A DNA stretch of 44,554 bases from an uncultured Clostridia bacterium (GCA_947627665.1 CANQWX010000015.1:1-44554), one strand, 5' to 3'. Shown: positions 16,119 through 24,585, counted from the first letter of the stretch. Notes: generated by a model from the sequence alone, not told the origin. A program made the numbers and translations.

Positions 16119-18435
16119 ACCCCAGCCCCGTGACCGCATTGCGGAACACCTCGTCCACGTTGTTCACGCAGATGAAGTTGAGGTCCTTGCGGATATTTTC
16201 GGGGATCTCCTCCACGTCCTTTTTGTTTTCTTCGGGAATGATGATGTCGTGAATGCCGATACGGCTTGCGGCAAGCGCCTTCTCCTTTAAGCCGCCGATG
16301 GGAAGCACCTTGCCGCGCAGGGTGATCTCCCCCGTCATGGCGACGTCCCGCCGCACGGGCTGGCCCGTGAACGCGGAGAGGATGGCGGTCGCCATCGTGA
16401 TGCCCGCGGAGGGTCCGTCCTTGGGGGTCGCTCCCTCGGGGATATGGATATGGATGTCCTTATGTTCGAAGTCGCTGACGTCGATGCCGTACTTCTCGGC
16501 GTGCGCGCGGATGTAGCTGATCGCCGCCCGCGCCGATTCCTTCATGACGTCGCCGAGCTTGCCCGTGAGGAGGATGTCCCCCTTGCCCTGCATGGCGGAA
16601 ACTTCGATGGTGAGGGTCGCGCCGCCGACCGCCGTCCACGCAAGACCCGTCGCCGCGCCGACTTCGTCCCGTTCGCGCATGTCGTCGTCGCGCAAAAACC
16701 GCTTGGCGCCGAGGAATTTGTCGAGATTGTGCTTGTTGACCGAGATGGAGCTTCCCTCTTCCCCTTTGGCGATGCGCACCGCCGCTTTTCTGCACACGGT
16801 GCCGATGGTGCGCTCCAAGGAGCGCACGCCCGCCTCCATGGTGTAGCCCTCGATCATATCGGCGATCGCGCCGTCCGTAAAGCGCAGGTTTTCCTCGGTA
16901 AGCCCGTTCTCTTTGCGCTTTTTGGGCACGAGATAGCGCTTGGCGATCTCCTGCTTTTCCTGCTGCGTGTAGCCCGAAAGCTCGATGATCTCCATCCGGT
17001 CGCGCAAGGGCGTGGGAATGGTGTCGAGCGTGTTCGCCGTGGCGATGAACATCACTTTGGAGAGATCGTATGGCACTTCGAGATAGCGGTCGCGGAAGGT
17101 GCAGTTCTGTTCGGGATCGAGCACCTCCAGAAGCGCGCTGGCGGGATCGCCGCGGAGGTCCTGCGAGATCTTGTCCACCTCGTCCAGAAGGAACACGGGG
17201 TTGACGGAGCCTGCGTTCTTCATCTCATAGAGGATGCGCCCCGGCATGGCGCCGATGTATGTTCTTCTGTGTCCCCTGATCTCCGCCTCGTCTTTCAGCC
17301 CGCCGAGGCTCATGCGGACGAATTTTCTGCCGAGCGAGCGGGCAATGGAGGTGGCGATGCTCGTCTTGCCCACCCCGGGAGGGCCGACAAGACAGAGAAT
17401 GGGCGCCTTCAGCTCGCCCGTGAGTTTGAGTACGGCGAGATATTCCACCACCCGTTCCTTGATCTTTTCGAGGCCGTAGTGGTCGTTGTCGAGCACTTTT
17501 TCCACGTCCGCGAGGGAGGCGGTGTCCTCCGTTTCCTCGTGCCACGGGAGGTCGATGAGCCAATCCGCATAGTTGCGGAGCACGGTGTACTCGGGCGAGG
17601 AGGGCGGCATCTTGTCCATGCGCGCAAGCTCGGTGAGCGCCTTTTCCTCCACCTCGGGCGGAAGTTTCTTTTCCAAGATCTTTTCGCGGAGCTTTTCGTT
17701 CTCCTCCACGTCGTCGCCGAGCGCGGCATGGATCGCTTTGAGCTGCTCGCGGAGATAGTATTCCTTTTGCGATTGGTCGATGTTTTTGCGCACGTCCTGC
17801 GCGATCTTGCGCTCCAAACGGGCGACTTCAAGCTCGTCGTTGAGGCAGCGCTCGAAGAGTTGAAGCCGCTGCACGAGCTTCTCCTCCTCGAGCAGCGTCT
17901 GTTTGACGTCGTCGCGGATGCGCATGTTGTAGGCGCAGACGTTGATATATTCGTCGATGTCGCCGATGACGGAGAGCTGCGCTTCCACGTCCTTCGTGAG
18001 CTTGCCACCGAGCATGACGATGTCCTTCACAAGTTCCTTGGCGGTGCGGAAATAGGCCTCCTCGAGGGTGGGGTCCCCGTGTACGGTCACGATCTCCTCC
18101 ACTTCGGCGCAAAGGTAGCCGTCCTCCATGCGGATCTCCTTCGCACGGGCGCGGAAAATGCCCTCCGCATACACGCGGATACGGTCGCCGGGCAGGCGGG
18201 TCACCTGCCTCAGATTTGCCACCACGCCCACCGCATAGAGGTCGCGCCCGGACGGGGTCTCCTGCCGGGGGTCCTTCTGTTTGGTCAGGAATACAAATTT
18301 GTCGTTGCGCTCGGCGCAGTCGACGGCGGCGAGCGAAAGGCTCCTGCCCGCGTCGAAAGCGAGATTGACGCCGGGAAACATCACCGGCGTGCGCAGCGGG
18401 ATCACGGATAAGGTTCGCGTCTTTTTTTCTGCCAT
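16108..18435 (-). CDS. lon: ATP-dependent protease Lon
   Basis: Lon is a self-contained AAA+ serine protease that removes misfolded and regulatory proteins. At 775 aa it is full length. The N-terminal LON substrate-binding domain begins at [12 protein letters not shown]. The AAA+ module has Walker A GPPGVGKT near residue 354 and Walker [12 protein letters not shown]. The protease domain has the catalytic Ser in [12 protein letters not shown] and Lys in [15 protein letters not shown] precedes the ATG. The promoter is at 18502-18530 and engB overlaps the 3' end. Confidence 0.98.
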   Translation of the reverse strand: MAEKKTRTLSVIPLRTPVMFPGVNLAFDAGRSLSLAAVDCAERNDKFVFLTKQKDPRQETPSGRDLYAVGVVANLRQVTRLPGDRIRVYAEGIFRARAKEIRMEDGYLCAEVEEIVTVHGDPTLEEAYFRTAKELVKDIVMLGGKLTKDVEAQLSVIGDIDEYINVCAYNMRIRDDVKQTLLEEEKLVQRLQLFERCLNDELEVARLERKIAQDVRKNIDQSQKEYYLREQLKAIHAALGDDVEENEKLREKILEKKLPPEVEEKALTELARMDKMPPSSPEYTVLRNYADWLIDLPWHEETEDTASLADVEKVLDNDHYGLEKIKERVVEYLAVLKLTGELKAPILCLVGPPGVGKTSIATSIARSLGRKFVRMSLGGLKDEAEIRGHRRTYIGAMPGRILYEMKNAGSVNPVFLLDEVDKISQDLRGDPASALLEVLDPEQNCTFRDRYLEVPYDLSKVMFIATANTLDTIPTPLRDRMEIIELSGYTQQEKQEIAKRYLVPKKRKENGLTEENLRFTDGAIADMIEGYTMEAGVRSLERTIGTVCRKAAVRIAKGEEGSSISVNKHNLDKFLGAKRFLRDDDMRERDEVGAATGLAWTAVGGATLTIEVSAMQGKGDILLTGKLGDVMKESARAAISYIRAHAEKYGIDVSDFEHKDIHIHIPEGATPKDGPSAGITMATAILSAFTGQPVRRDVAMTGEITLRGKVLPIGGLKEKALAASRIGIHDIIIPEENKKDVEEIPENIRKDLNFICVNNVDEVFRNAVTGLGYAH

Positions 18436-18501
18436 ATTTTTCTCCCGTAAGATCTCTCCGCCGCCCTTGCGGGGAGCGGAAGATCCCTCTTCTGTTCCTC
18501 T

Positions 18502-18530
18502 AATATATCACACCTTTGGGGGGAAGGCAA
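18502..18530 (-). promoter_or_regulatory. Promoter of lon-engB
   Basis: Minus strand TTGCCT (18530-18525), 17 nt, TATATT (18507-18502). No CIRCE element or CtsR box was recognised. Confidence 0.65.
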
Positions 18531-18642
18531 ACAAAATTCCCGCATAATTTTTGGCAGAAAAGTGATTTTCACCCGCTTTTCACCGAGCGCGAAAAACCGT
18601 CCGCCCCCCTTCCGGCCGGCGGGAAGCGGCGGGAATAAAACG

Positions 18643-18680
18643 GCGGGCGCCGCGTTCCCCAACGGGAACGCGGCGCCCGC
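18643..18680 (-). terminator. Terminator after the RuvX-DUF1292 gene
   Basis: A 17-bp perfect stem (GCGGGCGCCGCGTTCCC and its complement, loop of 4) is followed on the minus strand by CGTTTTATT. It lies 9 nt past the stop codon. Confidence 0.85.
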
Positions 18681-18688
18681 TCCTGAGG

Positions 18689-19477
18689 TCATTCCTCTCC
18701 GTCCCCGTCGAGCAGCGCAGCCTCGTCGGCGTCCTCGCTGTCCTCGTATTGGTTGCAGAATTCGGCGAATACCTCGTCGAGCAGCGCCTCGTCCTCGACG
18801 GTCTCGAGGTGCTCGTCGTCCTCGTCGCCCGCGATGCGGAAGATGACGACTTCATCGCCCTCGTCCTCCTCTTCCCCGCCCTCTTCGGGCTGCGTTTCGG
18901 GGGTCAGGCAGGCGTACCACTCTCCCTTGTATTCGATCGTGGCGAGATGTTCGAAGCGTTCCTTGTTGCCCTCTTCGTCCACAAGCTCCACGATATTTTC
19001 GTCGTCCTCGTAATCGTTGCGGTCCTCTTTCATGTTCATGTTGCGATCTCCGTTTTTGATTTTTTGCAAAAAGCTCTCGAGAATGTACGCCGCGGCGAGG
19101 GAATCCACGCTCTTTTTCCGCTTGTCCTTTTTCTGGGAAATGCCCATCCGCAAAAGGTCCCCCCTCGCCTCGCGGGTGGTATACCGCTCGTCCTCCGTAA
19201 AAACGGGGAGGGCGGTCTTTGCCCGCAGGGCGGAGAGGAAGCGCTCCGTCTTTTCCGTCTGTACGCTGCGGGTGCCGTCGGCGTTGACGGGAAGCCCGCA
19301 CACGATCCTGCCCGCCCCCTCGCGCTCCGCAAGCGCGGCGAGCGCGGAAACGTCGGCGGCAAGATCCCCTGTACGAAAATAGGTATCAAGGGGCATGGCG
19401 TACTCGTTGAACGGGTCGGAAACCGCGACCCCGACGCGCCTGTCCCCGATGTCGAATGCGACGATCCTCGGTTGCAT
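18689..19477 (-). CDS. ruvX: RuvX/YqgF nuclease-like domain fused in frame to a DUF1292 domain
   Basis: Residues 1 to about 145 are a YqgF/RuvX RNase H-like domain, a family linked to pre-16S rRNA 5' processing and Holliday-junction resolution. Visible are FDIGDRRVGVAVSD, VCGLPVNADGT, EDERYTTREA and KKSVDSLAAAYILE, with acidic residues at the usual places. Residues about 147-262 are acidic and match DUF1292 (YrzB-like): ENIVELVDEEGN, YKGEWYACLTP and DEVVIFRIA. In Bacillus these are adjacent separate genes (yrrK, yrzB). Here no stop codon separates them. ATG at 19039 (and 19033), inside the fusion and preceded by GGAG, could also start a separate 116-aa DUF1292 protein. The 5' ATG is 6 nt after the -10 box, predicting a leaderless mRNA. 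Confidence 0.88.
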   Translation of the reverse strand: MQPRIVAFDIGDRRVGVAVSDPFNEYAMPLDTYFRTGDLAADVSALAALAEREGAGRIVCGLPVNADGTRSVQTEKTERFLSALRAKTALPVFTEDERYTTREARGDLLRMGISQKKDKRKKSVDSLAAAYILESFLQKIKNGDRNMNMKEDRNDYEDDENIVELVDEEGNKERFEHLATIEYKGEWYACLTPETQPEEGGEEEDEGDEVVIFRIAGDEDDEHLETVEDEALLDEVFAEFCNQYEDSEDADEAALLDGDGEE

Positions 19478-19483
19478 AGACCG

Positions 19484-19512
19484 AGTATAGCACATTTTTG
19501 CGCAAAAGTAAA
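19484..19512 (-). promoter_or_regulatory. Promoter of ruvX, predicted leaderless
   Basis: Minus strand TTTACT (19512-19507), 17 nt, TATACT (19489-19484), then only CGGTCT before the ATG. Predicted +1 coincides with the A of the start codon; there is no room for a Shine-Dalgarno site. Confidence 0.75.
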
Positions 19513-19546
19513 GCGGAATGGGACAGAAAAGCCGTCGGGAAACGGG

Positions 19547-19581
19547 GAAGCGCCGCGGCTGCTATGCAGCCGCGGCGCTTC
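19547..19581 (-). terminator. Long GC-rich hairpin after the small membrane protein gene
   Basis: GAAGCGCCGCGGCTGC and its exact complement form a 16-bp stem with a 3-nt loop. The minus-strand side continues CCCGTTTCC, which is only a weak T tract. It probably acts as a terminator but lacks the classic signature. Confidence 0.55.
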
Positions 19582-19592
19582 TGTTTTGAGGT

Positions 19593-19802
19593 TTACTTCT
19601 TTTTTTCTTTCTTCTCGGGTTCGCTCTTTTCAGGGCAGTTGCCCTCCTTGCAGCCGAGCTTTTCGTCTATCATTTCGTTGACCTTATCCACAAACTCCGC
19701 CTGGCTTTTTTTGACAAAGGAGCGCATTTTGTAGCTGTTGGCAACGAGGAGCGCCCCGCCCAGCGCGCCGAGCATCAGCCCGAGGCAAAACATCTTTTCC
19801 AT
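19593..19802 (-). CDS. Small single-pass membrane protein, YtxH-like, unknown function
   Basis: The 69-aa protein has one N-terminal membrane segment rich in Gly and Ala (LGLMLGALGGALLVANS) followed by a charged helix (KKSQAEFVDKVNEM) and a Lys/Glu-rich tail. This resembles small YtxH-type membrane proteins by shape only. GGAGGATGAC precedes the ATG. It lies between a double Myb-like gene and ruvX, all leftward. Confidence 0.7.
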   Translation of the reverse strand: MEKMFCLGLMLGALGGALLVANSYKMRSFVKKSQAEFVDKVNEMIDEKLGCKEGNCPEKSEPEKKEKKK

Positions 19803-19860
19803 GTCATCCTCCGAAAGCGGCTTGAAGCCGTCACTCTCAGTTTGTGACAGGATATTTGGT

Positions 19861-20433
19861 TTATTCCCCCTGCTCCTTGCGTAATTTTTCCAATTCCGCT
19901 TTGAGCGCGGCGTTCTCCTTCCTTAGGTCGACGGCAAGGCGGGAATAGAGCGCGTCGATCTCCCGCTCCAATTTGCGCTGCAAAAAGCTCTTCTCCTCGG
20001 GGATCCCCGCCTCCCGCGCCGCCTTCGCCACCCGCTCGGGCTGTTTTTTGAGGAGATTGCGGTACTTGTTCTGCATGCGGAGCATGAGCCGCTCGTCCCC
20101 CTCGGAAACGTTCATGATGGCGCGCCGCACCGACAGCCCCTTGCTCTTTTCGGCGAGCACCTTCTTCAGAAGTTCGTCCGTTTCCTCCTCGGTGAAGGGC
20201 TTCACCTCGCCCGCGTGCAGGTCTTTGTCCTTCAGGATGCGCTCCACCCGCTCGTCCCCCCGCTTTTTCAGGAAGGCGTAATAATAGTTGCGCACACTGC
20301 CCTTGGCGCGGCTGTGTTCCTTGCCGTAGGTTTCGAAGAGGTACGAGAGCGTCTTGCCCGCATTCTTGCCCGAATAGATGTACTCGATAAGCCCCGTCGC
20401 TTCCTCTTCCGTGTAGCCGTTGATCTTATTCAT
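19861..20433 (-). CDS. Protein with two Myb/SANT-like repeats and a C-terminal coiled coil
   Basis: The 190-aa protein has two copies of a helical module: the first from YTEEEATGLIEYIY to NYYYAFLKK (residues about 7-57), the second from FTEEETDELLKKVL to KYRNLLKKQ (about 80-130). Each has the acidic TEEE start, spaced hydrophobics and an aromatic-rich third helix typical of Myb/SANT-like DNA-binding modules such as RsfA of Bacillus. The last ~50 residues (KLEREIDALYSRLAVDL, then ELEKLRKEQ) look like a coiled coil. A DNA-binding regulatory role is inferred. GGAGG precedes the ATG. It is divergent from the unrecognised gene at 20503, with 69 nt between. Confidence 0.65.
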   Translation of the reverse strand: MNKINGYTEEEATGLIEYIYSGKNAGKTLSYLFETYGKEHSRAKGSVRNYYYAFLKKRGDERVERILKDKDLHAGEVKPFTEEETDELLKKVLAEKSKGLSVRRAIMNVSEGDERLMLRMQNKYRNLLKKQPERVAKAAREAGIPEEKSFLQRKLEREIDALYSRLAVDLRKENAALKAELEKLRKEQGE

Positions 20434-20502
20434 AGACCGCCTCCATAATGGTTTGCGTGGAGTTTTGACATAATTTTGTTTTGCTATACATCTAATAGAG
20501 CT

Positions 20503-21384
20503 ATGCGGGTGTATTTTTTATCCGAAAAACTGTGCTCCCTCATGATCAACGGCATGTATGTGGGACTTGTGGACGGCTTCGAACGCACGGCGGAGCTTGA
20601 TCCCGCGGACGGGCTGTGGTGCGCCGTTTCCCCCTGCGGAGGGGAATATCTGCCCTTCGGCTTCCGCTTCGACGACGATTTTTTGCTCTCTCCCCCGCCG
20701 CAGGCGGAGCTTTATTATACCGAAAACGGCGTCGCGGTGCGGCTGTGCGGCTTCTTGCGCGCCGACCAATCGCTGCAAGTCCTCAGGCAGGAGCGGCTGG
20801 GCGGGAGCCTTCTCACCCTCACGATGCAGGGCAAGTTGCAGCTCGCTCTCGAAAACGAAGCGGGGTTTTTCCTCGTAGACCTCCCCGACGGCCTCGCGCA
20901 GTGCCGCATTTCCGCACGGCGGGAGGGGTTTTTGCTGGAGGGCGGGCAGGGTTTTGCCCTGCTCTCGCGGACGGGTGAAAAATTTCTCGTGTCGGAGGGA
21001 AAGGTGCTCGGAAACGGCGACGTACTCAAAGCAGAAGTGCCCTTCCACGACAGCATGGGACACACGGCGCTCTGCGAATGGACGGACGGCAAACTGACGG
21101 GCTGCGCGATCCGCGCGGCGGGAGAGCCTGCCGCCGCGACTTTCGCCCTCGCGCTCTTCGAGAGCGCCCTCATCGGCGCGGACGTGCGCCCTTTCCTGAG
21201 CGACGCGCTCGCGGAAAAGGCGGACACCCTCAAAGAATACTTGGGGGACTACCGCTCGGTCGTCCTCACGGGAGATCCCGCCAAGGTGGGGCTTGTGTAC
21301 CGGCGCAAAGAACGGGTCTATGATGTGCGTTACTTCTCAGTTGAAGTGACGGACGGAAAAATTTCCAACATCAAACCGCTGTAA
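20503..21384 (+). CDS. Unrecognised protein, beta-rich
   Basis: I do not recognise this 293-aa protein. The start chosen is the ATG at 20503 (MRVYFLSEKLC); an upstream in-frame ATG at 20476 lies in the promoter-like AT-rich stretch. There is no signal peptide or membrane helix. The sequence alternates short hydrophobic runs and turns (LYYTENGVAVRLCGFL, LTLTMQGKLQLALE, GFFLVDLPDGLAQC), which suggests mostly beta structure. The C-terminal ~70 residues (LKEYLGDYRSVVLTG, then YDVRYFSVEVTDGKI) look like a small mixed domain. TTGACA at 20465-20470 and TATACA at 20485-20490 have a short 14-nt spacer, so the promoter is uncertain. A terminator follows at 21435. Confidence 0.75.
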   Translation: MRVYFLSEKLCSLMINGMYVGLVDGFERTAELDPADGLWCAVSPCGGEYLPFGFRFDDDFLLSPPPQAELYYTENGVAVRLCGFLRADQSLQVLRQERLGGSLLTLTMQGKLQLALENEAGFFLVDLPDGLAQCRISARREGFLLEGGQGFALLSRTGEKFLVSEGKVLGNGDVLKAEVPFHDSMGHTALCEWTDGKLTGCAIRAAGEPAAATFALALFESALIGADVRPFLSDALAEKADTLKEYLGDYRSVVLTGDPAKVGLVYRRKERVYDVRYFSVEVTDGKISNIKPL

Positions 21385-21434
21385 ACCCCTCCCCGCGGTG
21401 GGGCTTGCATGGAGAACAAACGGCGTAGATCGGG

Positions 21435-21463
21435 GGCAGGCGAGGTTTTCCCGTCTGCCTTTC
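21435..21463 (+). terminator. Terminator after the unrecognised gene
   Basis: GGCAGGCGAGG pairs with CCCGTCTGCC around a TTTT loop (one mismatch, one G-U), followed by TTTCAATTT. Confidence 0.6.
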
Positions 21464-21494
21464 AATTTATGTCTTACTATTTTCCCAAAAAGCA

Positions 21495-21523
21495 TTGCAA
21501 ATTTTTTCTTTCCGTGGTAGAAT
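21495..21523 (+). promoter_or_regulatory. Promoter of the structured leader and DUF6273 lipoprotein
   Basis: TTGCAA (21495-21500), 17-nt spacer, TAGAAT (21518-21523). Predicted +1 is the G at 21530, the first base of a long inverted repeat. Confidence 0.75.
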
Positions 21524-21527
21524 GAAT

Positions 21528-21618
21528 TTGCGGCACAATTTCATACTGTAAGCACAAAGATACAACGGGCATCGGTGTATCCTTATTCTCTATGTGCTTA
21601 TAGGAAATTGTGTCGCAA
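21528..21618 (+). ncRNA. Structured 5' leader RNA, riboswitch-like, class not recognised
   Basis: Nested complementary arms are visible: 21528-21542 with 21604-21618 (15 bp, one G-U), 21546-21556 with 21593-21603 (11 bp, one G-U), and GATACA 21559-21564 with TGTATC 21576-21581 around an 11-nt loop. GTATCC (21577-21582) can pair instead with GGATAC (21627-21632) downstream. The structure begins at the predicted transcription start and is followed by an intrinsic terminator, then a ribosome-binding site and the lipoprotein gene. This is the usual riboswitch or attenuator layout. It does not match the conserved core of any class I know. A MITE-like inverted repeat is the main alternative. Confidence 0.55.
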
Positions 21619-21639
21619 CAATTCGGGGATACTCGAAGC

Positions 21640-21672
21640 GGGCGCCTCGGATTGAGGCGTCCTTATTTTTTT
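21640..21672 (+). terminator. Leader terminator upstream of the DUF6273 lipoprotein
   Basis: GGGCGCCTC pairs with GAGGCGTCC (9 bp, one G-U, loop of 5) followed by TTATTTTTTT. GCCCGC at 21673-21678, just after the T tract, could pair with the 5' arm (GCGGGC, 21638-21643) as an alternative fold. The gene starts 34 nt later. Confidence 0.8.
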
Positions 21673-21705
21673 GCCCGCAAAAAAAACAAAAAGGAGAAAA
21701 ACATC

Positions 21706-23322
21706 ATGAAACACACCCTTCGCACATGGATCGCGGTCCTGCTCTCCCTCTGCCTTTGCCTGTCCTTGGCGGGCTGCGGCGGAGGCGGTTCGGGAAGCGG
21801 CAACGCCCCGTCGGGACACACCCATACCTTTGCCGCGGAGTGGTCGAACGACGAGAACGGACATTGGCACGCCGCCACCTGCGATCACACCTCAGAGCGC
21901 AAGGACGAAGCCGCGCATACCTACAAAAACGGCAAATGCACGGCCTGCGGCTATGAACATGAGGAGCATTCCTTCGGCACATACGAAAAGACGGAAACGG
22001 GGCATTCCCGGACCTGTTCCGTCTGCGGAAAGACCGTGACCGCCGCGCATACCTATGAAAACAGCTTTTGCGGGGAATGCGGATATGAACACGGAAACCA
22101 TACTTTCGGCGCGTACGACAAGACGGAAGCGGAGCATTCCCAAACGTGTCCGGACTGCGGAAAAACCGTGACCGCGGCGCATACCTATGAAAACGGCAAA
22201 TGCAACATTTGCGGTTACGCGCACAGGGAACATAGCTTTGGTGAATATACAAGGACGGAAACGGAGCACACGCAAACCTGCTCGGTGTGCGGAAAGATCG
22301 TTAGCGAGGAGCATACCTACGAAAAAGGGCAATGCAAAATTTGCGGGTATGCGCATAAACAGCACACTTTCAGCGGCGGGGTGTGTACCGTTTGCGGCGC
22401 CGAAAAGCCCGTTTACTATTTCAGCGAAGATAAGAGCAAGGTCTACTTCGGCGAATATCCGCAAACGAGGGTAGACGACGCCGCAACGACGGCAGCGCTT
22501 ACCGAAGCCGCGGGTACGCTTCCGTCCGCGGCGAACCGCGGAAAATGGACGAGCTACGGCTATTATATCAAGAAAAACATTTCGGATCATATGTGGTACA
22601 TCGATCTTCCCTACGACGGCGCAAAGTACAGGGGCATCTACTTTACCGAATACAGACCGCAAAATGCCGCTATGGGAGAAGGGGAAAGCAACAGCCAACA
22701 ATCCAAAAACGGATATGTTACAGGCGTCGTCTATTGGTTCCGCTATGAAACCATCGAATGGCGCGTGTTGGAGCAGAAAAACGGGACTGCCCTGTTATTT
22801 GCAAATGTCATTCTCGATAGCCAGCAGTACTATCATCTCGAAGACGACCGCATGATCGGCGCCAAGACAGTCTACGCGAATAATTACGCAGAGAGCGATA
22901 TCCGCAGATGGCTCAACGGCACATTCTTACAAACGGCCTTCGACCAAGCCTCCGCGGCGATCGTCAAGACTTCCACGGTGGATAACAGCGCGGCGACGGC
23001 AAGTGAGGGAAGCAAGGACTTCGTCTGTGAAACAACGCAGGACAAAGTGTTCTTGCTCAGCCTGAGCGAAGTGACATCCTCCGTCTACGGCTTTGCGGAC
23101 GGTGATGAGAAGAATGATCCGGCGCGGCGGCTCTCCCCTACCGACTACGCAAAGTCGCAGGGGATCTTTGCCCCGTCATACAGTACGGCAATATGGTATT
23201 GGCTGCGTTCCCCGGCTTCGTCGAAACTCTATGCGTATTACGCAAGTGGTCCCGCCAACGACAGTATGCTCGTCCAGCATACGCAAGTGGGCGTCGCCCC
23301 CGCTTTGCGCATCACTTTGTGA
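21706..23322 (+). CDS. Lipoprotein with Cys-rich repeats and a DUF6273 domain
   Basis: The 538-aa protein starts at the ATG at 21706 with AAGGAG 9 nt upstream. The signal peptide ends in the lipobox LAGC followed by a Gly/Ser linker. Residues about 38-220 hold four repeats of ~42 residues of the form HTFGAYDKTE...CSVCGK...HTYENGKC..CGY, then a partial fifth; each has two CxxC pairs and several His, so metal binding or disulfide-linked knuckles are plausible. The C-terminal half (from KPVYYFSEDKS) matches DUF6273: IEWRVLEQKNGTALLFAN, SDIRRWLNGTFLQ, VFLLSLSEV, WYWLRSPASS and VGVAPALRI. Repeats two and three are almost identical in DNA, suggesting recent duplication. Role is unknown; surface location is inferred. 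Confidence 0.88.
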   Translation: MKHTLRTWIAVLLSLCLCLSLAGCGGGGSGSGNAPSGHTHTFAAEWSNDENGHWHAATCDHTSERKDEAAHTYKNGKCTACGYEHEEHSFGTYEKTETGHSRTCSVCGKTVTAAHTYENSFCGECGYEHGNHTFGAYDKTEAEHSQTCPDCGKTVTAAHTYENGKCNICGYAHREHSFGEYTRTETEHTQTCSVCGKIVSEEHTYEKGQCKICGYAHKQHTFSGGVCTVCGAEKPVYYFSEDKSKVYFGEYPQTRVDDAATTAALTEAAGTLPSAANRGKWTSYGYYIKKNISDHMWYIDLPYDGAKYRGIYFTEYRPQNAAMGEGESNSQQSKNGYVTGVVYWFRYETIEWRVLEQKNGTALLFANVILDSQQYYHLEDDRMIGAKTVYANNYAESDIRRWLNGTFLQTAFDQASAAIVKTSTVDNSAATASEGSKDFVCETTQDKVFLLSLSEVTSSVYGFADGDEKNDPARRLSPTDYAKSQGIFAPSYSTAIWYWLRSPASSKLYAYYASGPANDSMLVQHTQVGVAPALRITL

Positions 23323-23359
23323 CGCGCTTGGGGACGGACGCCTCCGCATATCCAAAAAC

Positions 23360-23387
23360 GCGCGGCAATTCTGCCGCGCCCTATTTT
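23360..23387 (+). terminator. Terminator after the DUF6273 lipoprotein gene
   Basis: GCGCGGCA and TGCCGCGC form an 8-bp stem with a 4-nt loop followed by CCTATTTT. The remainder of 23323-23541 holds no gene. Confidence 0.65.
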
Positions 23388-23424
23388 ACGGTTCCCGTCC
23401 CATCCAATCATTCACCGATCCGAC

Positions 23425-23456
23425 AAAAAAGGCGTAGCGCATGCTACGTCTTTTTC
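23425..23456. terminator. Bidirectional terminator between convergent lipoprotein genes
   Basis: GGCGTAGC-GCAT-GCTACGTC is followed by TTTTTCT on the plus strand and, read on the minus strand, by TTTTTT. It separates the rightward DUF6273 gene from the leftward cyclophilin-like gene. Confidence 0.8.
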
Positions 23457-23541
23457 TCAAATCGTTTGCTGAAATTTTTTTGCGCAACGCCCCCAAAAGG
23501 GGCGGTTTTCGGCGCGCTGTGCGCGTAAAACGCAATACGGT

Positions 23542-24507
23542 TTAATATTTGGTCACTTTTACGCTCTTGACGGTGATGGGCTGGACGGGCACGTTGCAGT
23601 CCATGTCGATCGGCACGCCGCGCACCGAGTCGATGGGATCGTAACGGTTGACGGGCAGCGTTTCGGTATGGGTAAAGATGTTCCCATCGCCGTCCGTATC
23701 CTCATGCGTGTCGCAGTATTCCTTGACCGCGTCGAGGAGCGCCTGCATTTGGTCGTAGTCCTTCACGCAGCCGAACGCGATATAGGAGGCGTCGAGCGAG
23801 GTGTTGGAGGAACCGTTAAAGGTATAGAAGATGCTCGTCGCGCAGTTGGTCTTGTACTGTCCGCTCTGTTCCGGCTCGTTGTTGTTGTTCGCGCCGCCGT
23901 CCGAACGGACGACCGTCACTTCCGTGCTGATCTTATTGCCCTTCTCGGTATAGTACATGGCGAGAATGCCCTTCTGGTCGTGGCGGTAGCTCTTGGAATT
24001 GGGGGTGACGCCGTTGCTGCTGAATTCCCCGTGCAACGTATAGAGCGGAACTTTTTCGTCTGCCGCGGTATAGGTCTTGCCGCCGGAAACGTAGTCGCCC
24101 TCCTCGGCGAAATAGCCCGCAAGGTCCTTCCCGTTGGCAAAGACGGTCTGGGTAAAGGTGAAGCCCTCCTCCTTTTCGTAGTTGCGCAGCTCGGTCCAGT
24201 AATCCTTTTCCTCAAGCTCGCTGCCGTTGAGGATATAGGCGCCGCCGTAGAGGGTCCCGTCCGTACGGTAGTCGTGGATCACGGTGCCGTCGTAGTAGCC
24301 CGCGTCGGCCAGCTCCATGAAGTGCCGCACAGTCTGCGGCGCGCCCGTGCGGGACAGCGTGTATTCCACTTCGTATTCTTTGCCCTCGAATTCATAGGTG
24401 ATCCTGACCTCGGGCGTCTTTGTTTCGCAGCCCGCAAAGAGCGCCGCGGACGCAACGCTTACGGCGACCGTAGATAAAACGGCAAGAATGCGCAAAGATT
24501 TTTTCAT
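23542..24507 (-). CDS. Lipoprotein with cyclophilin-type peptidyl-prolyl isomerase domain
   Basis: The 321-aa protein has a signal peptide ending in the lipobox LFAGC, so it should be lipid-anchored outside the membrane. The mature part resembles a cyclophilin: TVRHFMELADAGYYDGTVIH is the family start, LYGGAYILNG corresponds to the usual GGDP-type segment, and LHGEFSSNG, KGILAMYY and FYTFNGSSNTSLDASYIAFG follow the family order. The usual active-site residues are not all obvious and the domain has insertions (an Asn-rich stretch near 210), so isomerase activity is an inference. GGAGG precedes the ATG; the promoter is at 24557-24585. Confidence 0.82.
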   Translation of the reverse strand: MKKSLRILAVLSTVAVSVASAALFAGCETKTPEVRITYEFEGKEYEVEYTLSRTGAPQTVRHFMELADAGYYDGTVIHDYRTDGTLYGGAYILNGSELEEKDYWTELRNYEKEEGFTFTQTVFANGKDLAGYFAEEGDYVSGGKTYTAADEKVPLYTLHGEFSSNGVTPNSKSYRHDQKGILAMYYTEKGNKISTEVTVVRSDGGANNNNEPEQSGQYKTNCATSIFYTFNGSSNTSLDASYIAFGCVKDYDQMQALLDAVKEYCDTHEDTDGDGNIFTHTETLPVNRYDPIDSVRGVPIDMDCNVPVQPITVKSVKVTKY

Positions 24508-24556
24508 GTTGACCTCCGCAAATCTCCCGCGTCACGGGAAATTCTTCCATGCTTCT

Positions 24557-24585
24557 ATTTTACCCGTTCTTGCCCGTTCCGTCAA
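24557..24585 (-). promoter_or_regulatory. Promoter of the cyclophilin-like lipoprotein gene
   Basis: Minus strand TTGACG (24585-24580), 17 nt, TAAAAT (24562-24557). Confidence 0.7.

Noticed and set aside
16444..18411. A 655-codon rightward open frame opposite lon
   Set aside because: Antisense shadow of lon caused by GC-rich third positions; no start signal.
21528..21618. T-box, S-box or c-di-GMP riboswitch identity for the structured leader
   Set aside because: No T-box sequence, SAM core or GEMM core could be found; kept as an unassigned structure.
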